A stretch of DNA of 13,668 bases, from contig JAJYWG010000027.1 of assembly GCA_021791615.1 (NCBI GenBank), positions 1-13,668 on the forward strand. The letters run 5' to 3'. The position numbers were made by a program, and so were the translations under genes. The notes below the pieces were generated by a model. That model had not been told where the DNA came from. It saw only the letters and a list, made by a program, of their open reading frames with translations, and did no database searches. Positions 13,668 through 13,668 of the stretch are shown piece by piece (position 1 is the stretch's first letter; each line of letters opens with the position of its first letter). The stretch comes from Actinomycetes bacterium (lineage in GTDB: Bacteria; Actinomycetota; Acidimicrobiia; Acidimicrobiales; RAAP-2).

Positions 13668-13668
13668 G

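Overview
This is a high-GC stretch of chromosome that reads like an actinobacterium. The best lineage clue is a secreted protein carrying six copies of a YWEVASDGGIFSFG-type repeat. I associate that repeat with Acidimicrobiia and related deep actinobacteria, so the class-level assignment is inference. GTG starts, closely packed co-directional genes and a genome-encoded CCA on the tRNA fit the picture.

Layout, left to right. (1) Positions 1-126 on the minus strand hold the end of an IS607-family insertion sequence. The first 27 codons of its serine-recombinase gene run off the left edge. The element interrupts an aldehyde dehydrogenase gene (90-983, minus), which keeps its catalytic residues but loses its C-terminal part. 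(2) Upstream of that gene, in the same direction, is a FadD-type acyl-CoA synthetase (1108-2790, minus). (3) Diverging from it is a plus-strand pair, an AldC-like aldehyde dehydrogenase (2960-4342) and a short-chain dehydrogenase (4419-5213). Regions 1-3 look like oxidation and CoA activation of a lipid, alcohol or aldehyde substrate.

(4) Positions 5214-5732 contain no convincing gene. They hold a 16-bp tandem repeat, an array of TGGGGA(A)C boxes about 21 bp apart, and hairpins. (5) A tight minus-strand operon follows, in transcription order: SCP2-type thiolase (8489-9676), KAS III/FabH-like ketosynthase (7557-8483), sugar-nucleotidyltransferase-like protein (6670-7551) and CDF-family cation transporter (5733-6647). 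The gaps are 5, 5 and 22 bases. Its upstream region (9677-10049) contains an AT-rich island with a large imperfect dyad, probably the control region. (6) A hotdog-fold thioesterase (10050-10472, minus) lies upstream of that.

(7) A large exported beta-helix protein (10644-13151, minus) is followed by a GC-rich hairpin. (8) A CAT-anticodon tRNA (13415-13490, plus) is followed by short repeats and hairpins up to the right edge.

The metabolic theme is acyl-CoA and aldehyde chemistry: ligase, two aldehyde dehydrogenases, SDR, thiolase, ketosynthase and thioesterase. The nucleotidyltransferase and metal transporter at the end of the thiolase operon do not obviously fit that theme. I found no clearly new defence or mobile system. 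The points most worth a second look are the IS607 insertion, the odd four-gene operon, the phased box array, the large dyad and the repeat/beta-helix surface protein.
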